64,000 bases of DNA from Lathyrus oleraceus (lineage: Eukaryota; Streptophyta; Magnoliopsida; Fabales; Fabaceae): assembly GCF_024323335.1 (NCBI RefSeq), contig NC_066581.1, positions 433,708,136-433,772,135 on the forward strand, given 5' to 3'. Made by a program: the position numbers and the translations under genes. Below the pieces are notes generated by a model, which had not been told where the DNA came from, did not search any database, and saw only the letters and a list, made by a program, of their open reading frames with translations. This document shows, piece by piece, positions 45,837 to 56,883 of the stretch (its first letter is position 1; the number at the start of each line of letters is the position of its first letter).

Positions 45837-47054
45837 TGTTGGTTTTAAGTGTTGGCAGCAATTTTGGTAAACACAAAGAGTGTTCACAAGATGTTGTGTC
45901 TGATGTCTTAACATGAGATATCATATGTACCTGTTGGAGCTTAATAAAACATAATTATGCGGGATTGTTTCAGAATGTCATACACCATGTCATGGCATCT
46001 GATATTGTGTACCTGCTGGAGTTTAAATGGAAAACATAATTATGCAGGATTGTATCAGGATGTCATACACAATGTCATGGCATCTGATATGTTTGTACCT
46101 GCTGGAAATTATAAAAGGAATTATGGAATTATGCAGGATTGTTCTAGGATGTCATACCCGATGTCATGACATCCTGTACACAGAACATTCAGAATGAATG
46201 TCTGGTGTTATGTGATTGCGCAATTAATGGCAATCTATGTATGATTGAAGATCTGATTTGCAGGCGCATGCAATCATTGATTAAAACCTGATTTAATTAT
46301 TTTCCAAGGAGATATAACCAACTATCAAGAGAATATTTGATTGGAAAATAGTTTAGGGTTTTCAAGATGTCCAAGCCCAGCTGAAAGCTTCTATAAAAAG
46401 GGACTTGGAAAACCTGATTGAACACACAACCAATACTGAGCGAAATACTGAGTGGGAGCTAGGGTTTGTGTCTTGTTTAGTCGTGAGACTTGTAAGCCAT
46501 TCAAGTCATCCATAGATGATTGAATTGGTCTGATTTGTGGTTGTAATTTGTCACTCAGAGCTTGTAAGCAAGAGTGTGTGTCTACTTGATCAAAGTTGTT
46601 AAGCAATATCAAGTGTGTGTCCTCTTTATCAAAGTTGTTAAGCAAGATCAAAGTGTGTCTACATGATTGAAATTGTGAAGTAAAATCAAGTGTGTGTTAT
46701 TGAAAAGTGTTTTCTTTTCTCAAGGAATTGTTGTTTAAAATCACGGGTGTAATTGTAGGGAAGTGAGTGGGTTCTCATATCTAAGAGTGCTTAGGTAGAA
46801 ATTGCATGGGTAGTGATTAGGTGAGAAAGACTGTAACTTGTTGAAGTGTACGGAGAGTCTTTGAACTGATTCTATTTTAGTGAATTTCCTTCCTGGCTTG
46901 GTACCCCCCAGATGTAGGTGAGTTGGACCGAACTGGGTTAACAATTGCTTGTGTCTCTTGCATTACTATTCTCTATCTTTATCCTGTTTTCATTACTCAG
47001 ATATCAGTGTCGTGACATTACTTTCGACATCTCATATTTGATACCAGAATTTCA
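45837..47054 (+). repeat. copia B 3' LTR
   Basis: 1218 bp, same structure as the 5' LTR including the threefold unit. Differences from the 5' LTR are mostly single bases, several per 100 bp in the first part, so B is older than Ogre-1 by this rough measure. Confidence 0.92.
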
Positions 47055-48382
47055 TTTTCCATTTACATTACATTTAACTTGTTTATGTTTAATGCGTTTT
47101 CACTTTGCTCATTTGAGCCATTATATTGTGATTGTATATATTTGTTTGTGTATTTTGTTTGTTCTTGTGGTCTTAGGACCTTAAAATACCTAATAAACCA
47201 CAAAAAGCCTAATTAATCTTTGTGTGGACTGTTGGGTTTGATCTGAACTTTTGGACTTAGGATTAGGCAACATTCCATATGCAAAAGGACTTGGCCAATG
47301 CCAACGTTTATGAGACTAAGTGATTGTGATTTGAGATTTCATCTGATGCAAGTATTATGATCCACTCGAATTCATCTGCTACATGGTCTTAATGCAATTG
47401 TTATTTTGATCTCATGCCTAATGCCTTATTCTGAGTTAAATAAAGGAGTATTTCATGAGAAGGCACAAAAGACTGCTAGCTGTGAGATTTGCTTGCTTGG
47501 ACATAGTTATCTTTATTTGATGCCTTAATCTTCATGATGTCTGATTATGCTAATTATTTGCTGATTATTGCTTGATTCAAGTCCGAAGGGAAATTGTGTT
47601 TTCTATATGATATTCTTGTCTATTGGATTGCATTCCATTGGTTGAATCTTTTCAACTCTTACCTTTTAATTTTATTATTAGGATTAGTCTCTTCATCTCC
47701 TCCCACTTCTTAAATGTCAAAATCTCCCCCTCTTTTCAAAAACTTTCTTTGCTTGTGATTTCAAACATAGACATGTTTTAACGATTAGAAACTTAGGCCT
47801 TATGCCATTGCATTTTTTAAACTCTTTTTTCTTAAATCATATTTGTAAGTAAACCTAATCATATTTACTTAAAATTTCAAAAGACATAAAAAACTAACAC
47901 CCATTCAAACTTTTAGGCCCATTGTTCCTCTTTTAAACTTAAATTTTGATTAAAAGCAATCCATTCATTTTGAAATTGATACCACGAACTACGAGGTGTT
48001 GATCCCTCATTTTTATGTTGGTACGTAGGCACAAGATCAGAGGTCTTGTCAAACACAAAAATAAAATCAATGAGTTCTTTTCTCATCCCCACACTCTATT
48101 TTTAATCAAATATTTTTTATACCAAAAACACATACACACATCAAAAAGGGATCCCTAGGAGTACCTAGGACACTTTGGGTGCTAACACCTTCCATCTATG
48201 TAACCAACCCCCTTACCTGTAATCTGTGGTATTTTATTAGTTTTGATTTGAAAAATTCTAATCTTTGGGTTTTGTTCATACTTTTCCCTTTTCCTTTAGA
48301 AAAAATAAAAGCGCGGTGGCGACTCTGGTTTTATTAACGTCAAGTTTATCCATAGTTTGATGGTCATGATTTTACCGCTACA
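47055..48382 (+). mobile_element. element E LTR, right piece
   Basis: Continuation of the E LTR after copia B, ending ACCGCTACA at 48382. From 47434 it matches C (30013 onward) closely. It carries the plus-strand version of the CCTAGGAGTACCTAGGAC block (48153-48171). Confidence 0.82.
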
Positions 48383-48391
48383 AAAATTAAG

Positions 48392-48408
48392 TGGCGACTC
48401 TGCAGGGG
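48392..48408 (+). promoter_or_regulatory. element E primer binding site
   Basis: TGGCGACTCTGCAGGGG, nine bases after the LTR end; one base different from the C site. Confidence 0.72.
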
Positions 48409-48761
48409 AGTAATCCTCAGTGGGTTTAGCCTACTTTTTTATGTGTATATAATTGTATATTTGATGTTTGTATACTTGTTTGTGTGATATGATCTGCTTG
48501 TTGTGCTTGGTGATCTCTGAGTGGAGAGATAAGTTCTAACCCGACCTTGAGAGAAATTAATATAAGAGGATGGTATAGTCATGTTCAACTTGTGTGGAGT
48601 AGTCCTTAACAAGTTGGCTTGACACCCATCTACTCAGTGGAGACCCTTTTGGAGTTACTAATGTCACACAAGTCATTTGTGGTTAGGCATTACTTTCTCT
48701 GATTTGGGGTCCGAGGGGTGAGGACTGTAGAAAATTTAACCCAAATTGTCCTATTTAGGAC

Positions 48762-51700
48762 TGTAGCAGTGTATTCGTCACTTTATGATTTATTGATTAA
48801 ACCAAAAGCAAAGCATACAAAGAATCGAGTCGCCACCGCACTTTTATTTATCCAAAGGAATGGGTAAGGGGTTAATTACGCAATGGGAAGGTGTTAGGCA
48901 CCCACAACGTCCTAGGTACTCCTAGGGAGCCCTTTTCACACTTGTTGTACGAAATGTTATTTGTTTATGAAAATATTATTGTGCAAACATGATTGGGAAG
49001 ATGAGAAAAGAATATACAAGTTATTATTTTTGTGTTTGAACGGATGAACCCGTTGCCTACGTACCTCTCCATGGAAGGTAAGGATCAAAACGCCGTAGTT
49101 CGGCTAAAAGATTTCCAAAATATGAGTGGGTTCATTTTAAAACAAAAGCCCTAAGGTCTTTCGTTATCCACGGGAGAAAACTCAACCTTATACAAACAAC
49201 AAGTCCACCGTGTGAGAATAGCTTCAACTTGCTAGTGAGGGGTTAACCCTATAATAAGCAAGGAAGTCTTACAATTCAATCACTAAGGACAAAAAGGTGA
49301 GATTAACATCAACCAACTAGGATAAATCAAACCTATGGCTAATGCATGAAAACTTAACAAGAATGGACAAAGCCACAAAACAATTGAATGAGTTGGATTA
49401 ACCAATTAGGATTTATTCACAAAAGTGTGGTCAAAGTATGATTAGAATTCAATTCAAAGAAGTATTATGAAATGGAGTTTGAAAAATCAAAGGCCTAAAG
49501 CCTAGGTTTCTAATTTGAAAAGAGATGAAAATGTTTGCACAATATTTGTCAAAGTTTTTGAATTAACATGTGAAAAGGGAGTTTTAAAAACACACACAAA
49601 AGTGGAAGGGTGAGGGAGTGTAAAACTTCTTAGATGTTCACCTCTTGAAATCATATGGAAGATGATTCAAGTGATTCCTTTGGAATAGGCAACAAAGCAA
49701 GTAAACAAATGAACAAAGCAAGGTGATACCGGATGCCAATCAATGGACTTACACCAATCTCACAAACAAAGGTGGATACCAGATACCAATCAATGGATTT
49801 ACACCAATCTCCTAAAATAAAACAATGATACCGGATGCCAATCAATGGACTTATACTAGTCTCACAAACAAAGGTGGATACCAGATACCAATCAATGGAT
49901 TTACACCAATCTCCTAAAATAAAACAATGATACCAAATGCCAATCAATGGACTTACACTAGTCTCACACCATATCATTGGAACAACTGCCAAGTAATGGA
50001 CTTATGCTTGTCTCCTCCATGGACAAAGCAAAAATGCTCTAAAGCAAAGCTTATGAAATGATATACAAATGATGATGATAAATGCACTAAGGCACACTCA
50101 AGCTAATATGCACAGATGAATCAAGTAAGCAAGAACACAAGTCAATTAGCACACACTATATACAAGCAATTAGGCTCAAGCAAGGTTAGACTTTACAGTC
50201 AACTGGAATGGGGTAAGGTGTGCTCTTAACCTTAACATTGAGAGTTAAGGTGAAGCAGATGAAAAGGAGATGAGGGGTGTGCCTCATAGCTCTTATCCCT
50301 GGCCTGAGAGAGCTTTGAATACTAGAAAGTGTGGGAGTTCAAAAAGTTGGAACTCTTCTCCACGAATATTAGACTCTATAGATCTTGGGCTTTTACTCAC
50401 TATGCATCAACACATGTGGTGTGAGCAAGGTGAGTGACACACTGAGTAGCAGAAGATGGACTACACATCTCTTTTGTCTGCCAATTTCCTTATCAAAGGA
50501 CTTTTTCTGCTTAGCACAAAAAATAAACACACAAAGACATTGCCTCTTAAGGAGGGCTTCAGACAGGTGCCTGACCACATAACAGGCCAGGTCTTCCAGA
50601 CTACATGAAGAAGAGAGGTTATACCTAATTGGTTAAGCAACCAAGCAAAATCAAGTTCAAAGTGAACTTAAGCAACTAATGTACCTGTGGAAACATCAAA
50701 CAAATCAGTACAACTATACAGACAAACAACCAACAGTTAATGCAATAGATAACCAATATACACAATGTGTAATCCAAAAGTCAAACTCAAGGGAGTCAAC
50801 ATCAACCTAAAAAACACAAATTAGTAATCAAAAGCAAATATCAAATGCTCTCAAGATGAGGCATCATCAATTGGGTAACTTGAATGTATAACCTGAAACA
50901 AAGCTTCAAACATGAGAGGTAAACCACTAGGTCAAAGCCTAGGGTCAAAGATGGAGAAAAAATTTAAAACAGAAGCTGAAAATTAACATGATGAAACTTC
51001 AAACAATTATTGAGACTTAGCAAAAAGTCTCACATCAATATCATTTACGAAATGCATTTTATGATCAATTGAAGTTCAAGGCAATTTTAAAGTCCAAATG
51101 TGACCAAACAGAATGAAAAATCTCAATTAAATCAGAAATGATTCACAAAAATCTGAAAAAAATCATGCATATTCAAGACATCTCAGATGATCAGCATGCA
51201 AAAAATCAGAACAATTGAGCATCATTTGATAGGGTAAACACATAGCACAAGATGAACAAGCAAAGGTGTGACACAAATTGTCACACCTACTTAGAAAAAT
51301 CACAAACCAGAAACCACAAATGATAAAAATGCAAACTTAACACCAAAATGTCCAGCAAAGTGTCTAGCTTCAACATGTAAATTTTCAGATTCACTGGATC
51401 AACAACCAGAATTTCACAAATGCAAAAGCAAAGCAATGTCAAAATGCATACACATACAAAAACCCTAGGCAAAATATTTAATCAGCCAGGCACAACTTTG
51501 ATTTTCATGCTGATAAAAAAGTAGAGAGAAAAAGAAAACCATAGCAAAAATCCCCATATTAATTGGATGATTATTGGAATTGATATGAATTTTCAAAGAT
51601 GCAAATGGAAAATGAAATAAAAATTGAATGGAAAATGAATTAATAGGAAATATTTGAATTAATTTCGAAAATTGGATTTGGCGCCTAATCCCTAAACGCC

Positions 51701-53671
51701 GCGTTTCATTAACATTGGCCAGAGCCAATCAGCGCTCAGCATGGCGCTCTCCCATGACCAATAAGATTCAAACCCTAGCATGCTTAGGCAACGGTTTAAC
51801 AGGACTTTTGGAAACAGAAAAGCGTGGCATATGCAAGAGGAAAACCGTTGCCAAAACACCTGTATCATCTTCTCCACTAAACCGCGCCATGAACAGTAAA
51901 CAGAGCATGAACTCGATGAACAAAATCTCCAGAAATTTAAGATACGCATATATTCATGAAGCACACACAACACACATCACGAATCAAGCAAACATCAAGC
52001 ATTTATCATCCTAAATCATGTGGATCAAGTAAAAAACAAATTCAACATGAAACTTTAAACACTCGATTCTCAGTGAATAATGCACGGTTTTAAATGATTT
52101 TAAGCTCAGCATGCTCACAAAAAAGAGATCTACAAGAATCACATAATAAAATTGAGAAAAGAGAGAGTCGAATTTGTGACCTCTTGAAGAGTAGTTTGGA
52201 AATTTGTGTGTTCCAGGCCTTGTAGTGCTCAGATCTTCCTCTAGCAAGCTTGTGGAGTGGATTGGATGAGGTTTGGATGTTCAATTGGTCACGATTCCAT
52301 GGATTCAAGATTTCACCATTGTTGAGTTCTTGCTTTGAGCAGCTCCAAATTTGCACGAATTCAAGTGGTTCTTGCTTGAATATTGATTAGTGATGATGCT
52401 AGATGATGAACTAGCCAAGGATTATGCAAGTTGCTTGAAGAAAATGAGAGAAAAATTTGAGAGAAATTTGAGAGAAAAATTGTAGATCTGATATTTGTGA
52501 AGTGTGGTTATGATTTTCTGTTAGGGTTTTAGCTTATATACTCCCTACTAAACATGCTTAATTAAACTCTAATCAAATGCTAATGGAAATTAGGGAAAAT
52601 GGAGGTGTTTGGACAAATTGCATTTTGCACCTTATGCATGAGCATGGCATGAACAGTACACGAATTGTTTTGTATTTTCACTTAAAAACACATTTTAAAA
52701 ACATTGGCAATTGCAAAATATCCAAATTATTCACCAATTTTAAATTGTGAAATTTCCCTCCAAAATTCAAGTAAAAATAAAAAAGTTCATGTGATGAGAA
52801 ATGATGCAATGCAATGCAAGATTATGAAATTATAGGTCATGAGAAGAATTTAGCGAAAAGAGCCACATGATTTGGAGCATTGGTTTGAAAGTTATGCACT
52901 TTTGAAGTTCAATCCACACTTGGCCATGTTTTGATCATATCTCTTCAACCACAAAAGAGAAATTGAAGATCTTGGACATTTTGGAAATGGGAGAGAAAGA
53001 TATATAACTTTCATGTTCAACAAAATTTCATTTGAAGCATTTTTGGTCATGTAATTTGAAGTTGAAGTTGGATGAAAACCTTTCCATTTTTGGAAAGTTC
53101 AAATTATAGGTCACTTTCTATTTTTGGCAAATTTTGACTGGACCTCAAATCCTTCAAAGTGAGTGTTTGAAATGTCAAATGAGACTTGTTTGAACATGAA
53201 TTAAGTATTTCCCATCGCTTCCCACCTCCAAAAATCACAGTTGACTTTGTAGTTGACTGGCTAGGGCTTCAGTTGACTGAAGAATGCCTTGATGAGATTC
53301 AAGCCTCTACCATTTGAGATTTTGCTTCAACATGATGGCACAACTCATATTAACTCTTGATTAATGATCATGGGGTCCAAATTCTTCAGAATGGCCACCA
53401 TCTATTGCTCATTGAAATGCATTGACTGCGTTGACCTGTAATTGCTTCATCTGCAAGTAACAAAGTTAGATGACATATTTTTGTACTTTTGGTTAGTAAA
53501 CAAATGAAAAGCAATGATATACAAATGCAAAACATGCTTGGTGATCAAGAATCACTCTCAAAAGATAACCCACCCACAGGGAAGGAGGCAAGGTGCACAA
53601 GGATCCTTGAGGCAATGAATGATATGATATGATGCCATGAGGTATCTTAGGGACAAAATTGGGGTCTTACA
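48762..53671 (-). mobile_element. solo LTR of the Ogre-1 family
   Basis: A single 4.9-kb LTR related to the Ogre-1 LTRs (TGTAGCAGTG...GGTCTTACA on plus), with aggac on both sides (48757-48761, 53672-53676). C shows the uninterrupted target TTTAGGACGTAGTG. No internal sequence is present, so the element was lost by LTR-LTR recombination. It is more diverged from the Ogre-1 LTRs than those are from each other. The repeat block lies at 49725-49965. Confidence 0.93.
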
Positions 53672-54180
53672 AGGACGTAGTGCAGAGACTGTTCAGGTGT
53701 AGACCTGATAACAGTTGTTACGCGATACTACACTCAGACGAGTTTTCTTAAGAATATTATGGGTTGATGAGTCAGTCATCCTAACCTATAATATCCGATA
53801 GATGGAATTAACACTCTGGGAACTTTTTCAAACATGATCTACAGGTTTTTATCCTTATCACACTCCTTTGGAATGGTTCTTAACCTGACCCCATGCTCGT
53901 GACTCACCATAAACCCTTTGATTCTTGGTTGATCCGATCAAGTCTTGTAAATATCAATGGAACTTGGGTGTTGATAAGGTGAAAACCATAATCCACCAAA
54001 ATGGATGATTGATCTTGACAATAACTTGATCCATCCCTTGACCTTTGTGTTTGCCTTGTGTGTGATCCCTTATTTATGGTTGTTGCTTTCATGCATTCAT
54101 GAATTCATGCACATCATAACATTCATCACACAAAAATAACTCCAAGGAACTGAGTTCTTATTTGCAAATATATTAAGACC

Positions 54181-55563
54181 ATGGATTATGGACGAAGGAA
54201 CACTAAGAAGTATAGTTTCAGATGTCACGATTTGAAATAGCTAAGGAAGTTATCATCCTTTGTATTAGATCCCTTGGACTTCATGAAACGCCATGGGAAG
54301 CTTTTGTTTGTATTGTCTGCTGATGTGGTTGAAGGACTCTTGAGTGTTTTGGTTCAGTTCTATGACCCTCTCTACCGTTGCTTCACTTTTCCTGATTATC
54401 ACCTTATGCTTACAATAGAGGAGTATGCACATTGGGGAAAGAAATGAGGAATGTTTGGGTTGACTTCTGAGTTCCTCATTGTGAAATCTATTGTCTTTGC
54501 GCAAGCTGGTAGCGTGGATGCTTTTGAAGCCATCTTTGTGTTTCTCATTTATGGTTTAACTTTGTTCCCTAACATTGATAGCTTTGTTGATGTTAACGCC
54601 ATTAGGATCTTCTTGATTGGAAATCCTGTACCTACTCTATTGGGTGATATGTACTTCTCTTTGCATTTGAGGAATTCTAAGGGTGGTGGGACTATTGTGT
54701 GTTGTGTTTCTCTTATGTATAAGTGGTTTATTTCCCACTTGCCTCAGACGCCTGCTTTTATGGATAACAAACAATGTCTACGGTGGTCCCAGAGACTATG
54801 TCCCTCAGTAATGATGATAATGTTTGGTATGATTCTGCATTGAGTATCTTGGATATTATTGATAGTTGTGGTGAATTTTCTAATGTGCCTCTGATTGGTA
54901 TACAAGGAGGAATCAACTACAACCCTGTTTTGGCTCGTCGTCAACTTGGGTTCCCCTTTATTGACAAACCTAATAACACTCAGTTAGAAGGTCTTTTCTA
55001 TCAAGAGGGTAAAGATCCCCAACATTTGAAATCGAAGATAATGTATGCTTGGCATAATGTGCATAAGAAAGGGAGATCCGAGCTTGGTCCGTGCAACTGT
55101 GCAGCTTTGGAAGCTTACACTACTTGGGTGAAGAAGAGAGCTTTAGAGTTGAAGATGTCGTATGCTTGTGAAAGACCTATGTCTTTGGTTGTGGCTGAGC
55201 AATTAACTCTCTGTAACGAATATGTAGAGGAGTTGGAAGACGCACTCGCCAATATGAAGTAAGAGAGAGACATGGGGGAAGAGCGGTTCCAAGCTTTGAG
55301 CCGAAAGCATGAGGAGTTGCAGCTTAAGTCAAAGGACAAAGATGAGCTTATTGAACTTCTTGAAGACCGAGCAGTGAAGAGACAGAGAGAGCCAAAGGGT
55401 CCGTCGTCCTTTAGTATGCCTTAACCTTCCAGTGCTTGGAAGAAGATTGTTGATCAGTTTGTCCTTGAGAAGGCTCAGATGAAGGCATCCTTTAAGGATA
55501 AGACTCGACTCATCCGAGGAAGTACGCGCCTACAACCAATTCATCTGACACTGTTTCTAGGGG
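54181..55563 (+). pseudogene. element E ORF1
   Basis: ORF1 homologue starting MDYGRRNTKKYSFRCHDLK with TAG at 54238-54240 and TGA at 54445-54447, both shared with C. Later blocks are AQAGSVDAFEAIFVFLIYGL, FVDVNAIRIFLIGNPVPTLL and HLRNSKGGGTIVCCV; a one-base loss near 54797 shifts the frame; then GINYNPVLARRQLGFPFIDK, YAWHNVHKKGRSELGPCNCA and a coiled-coil tail (EEYVEELEDALANMK region) to TAA at 55260. In-frame residues continue (FQALSRKHEELQLKSKDKDE, LIELLEDRAVKRQRE) to about 55563. Function unknown; multiply broken. Confidence 0.8.
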
Positions 55564-55870
55564 ATCCTTAATATGATTAATTTCCTTTTCTCTTGTATTT
55601 GTACTTTGGTTTCTGAAATTGTACTCAGTGTAATTCTTCCAAATTTCATGAATAAAAGATATTTATGTTCAATCAAATCGTTATTATTGTTATTATATAT
55701 TTGCAAATAAAACAATATGTTCCTTAATATTAAAAACAAACAAAAACATTACATTTCATGCATCATTTGCATAACAGGTTTTCTTCTGCCAGATGTCTTA
55801 TCAATTATTCTTCTACGCTTCAGCCAAGTTGACTCACCAATACAACACTTGCGCCAATCAACCCTAGATC

Positions 55871-56618
55871 ATGGAACATTTGGAACAATATAACATATAG
55901 CTGAAGGATGAGATTGCATGGTTGACTGCCATGATGGAGGTTGTTCTTGCTGCACAGAATCAGTCTTCACCAACTCTCGCAACTCCTCCCTAGAGGACTG
56001 TCATTTCTGAGGTTGCTACCTCGACTATTCCTATTCCTGCTAGACAATCCAGTCCTTCCATGCCTGCGGGATTCCCGTGGAGAATTCCACCAAACATTGT
56101 GCCTGAAGGGTTTGCGCCTACCTTTGTCTCTATGCCGATATCTAGCCCAGTCTCTTTGTGCCTCCTCCAGTTGTTCATACTTTGCCTCGTGTTGAGGACA
56201 CCGTCTAGCATTATGAGCCATTTGAGGGCCTAGACGTATATGAGAAGATGTATGAGATGAAGGATCAATTCCTTGAATTGCGAAAGGAGTTGAAAACATT
56301 GAGAGGAAAATACTTGTTTGGTAAGAGTGATGCTGAACTCTGCTTGGTACCGAATGTGAAGATCTCGATGAAGTTCAAAGTCCCTGACTTTGAAAAGTAT
56401 AAGGGAAATACTTGTCCATTAAGTCAACTTGTTATGTACTCCAGGAAGATGTCAACTCAAACTGATAATGATCAGTTGTTTATTCACTACTTTCAAGACA
56501 ATTTAACTGGTGTTGCTCTAAGATGGTATATGGGCTTGGACAGTGCAAGTGTCCGTACTTTCAACGATTTGGGTGAAGCTTTTGTTAAGCAGTATAAGTA
56601 TAATATGGATAAGGATAC
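55871..56618 (+). pseudogene. gag: element E gag, N-terminal half
   Basis: Begins MEHLEQYN, the equivalent of MDQLEQEN in Ogre-1, then a coiled-coil start and Pro-rich linker with stops and a frameshift. The best part (56248-56618) reads MKDQFLELRKELKTLRGKYL, KFKVPDFEKYKGNTCPLSQL and ALRWYMGLDSASVRTFNDLG, ending at KYNMDK. It is cut there by an LTR fragment beginning TGTAGCGGG. The gag core is thus truncated in its second half. Confidence 0.85.
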
Positions 56619-56880
56619 TGTAGCGGGAAATTCATGATCATTAAGCTATTGGTAAGCTAGAGATCAATTAACAAGAGTCGCCACCGCACTTTTATTGTTT
56701 CCAAGGGAAAAGGGAAAAGTACGAACAAAACCCAAATAGTAAGAAGTTTTCAAATAAAAACTAATAAAAAGTCAGAGATCACAGGTAAGGGGGTTGGTTA
56801 CACAGAGGGAAGGTGTTAGCATCCAAAGTGTCCTAGGTACTCCTAGGGAGCCCTTTTTGGGTGCATATGTATTTTTTTCG
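56619..56880 (-). mobile_element. truncated LTR of the D/E Ogre family
   Basis: Begins TGTAGCGGGAAATTCATGATC, the D-family LTR end, and follows D (33760-34015) for about 255 bp, including GTCCTAGGTACTCCTAGGG. It stops at a T-run near 56878, where another LTR begins. The preceding gatac (56614-56618) would be one copy of its target duplication; the other is not seen. Confidence 0.75.
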
Positions 56881-56883
56881 CAA

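Larger units (their letters stand above)
38890..47054 (+). mobile_element. SIRE/Maximus-like copia element B, complete but defective
   Basis: Two LTRs (38890-40106, 45837-47054), tRNA-Met-type PBS, gag-pol, a deleted env-like ORF and a PPT. Flanks are tttac (38885-38889) and ttttc (47055-47059), consistent with a 5-bp target duplication carrying one later change. gag-pol stays in one frame from 40174 to 44847 with no frameshift but eight in-frame stops. It is related to element A. Confidence 0.92.
48383..56618 (+). mobile_element. Ogre element E interior (leader, ORF1, gag), interrupted
   Basis: Interior of a plus-strand Ogre. The leader (48383-48761) is split by the solo LTR and resumes at 53672, reaching ORF1 at 54181. 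gag begins at 55871 and stops at 56618, where a minus-strand LTR piece starts. Protease, pol, 3' UTR and 3' LTR are not present. 55564-55870 is a non-coding spacer between ORF1 and gag. Confidence 0.82.

Noticed and set aside
51715..52014. 99-aa plus ORF in the solo LTR
   Set aside because: Not conserved in the related Ogre-1 LTRs and without domain similarity.
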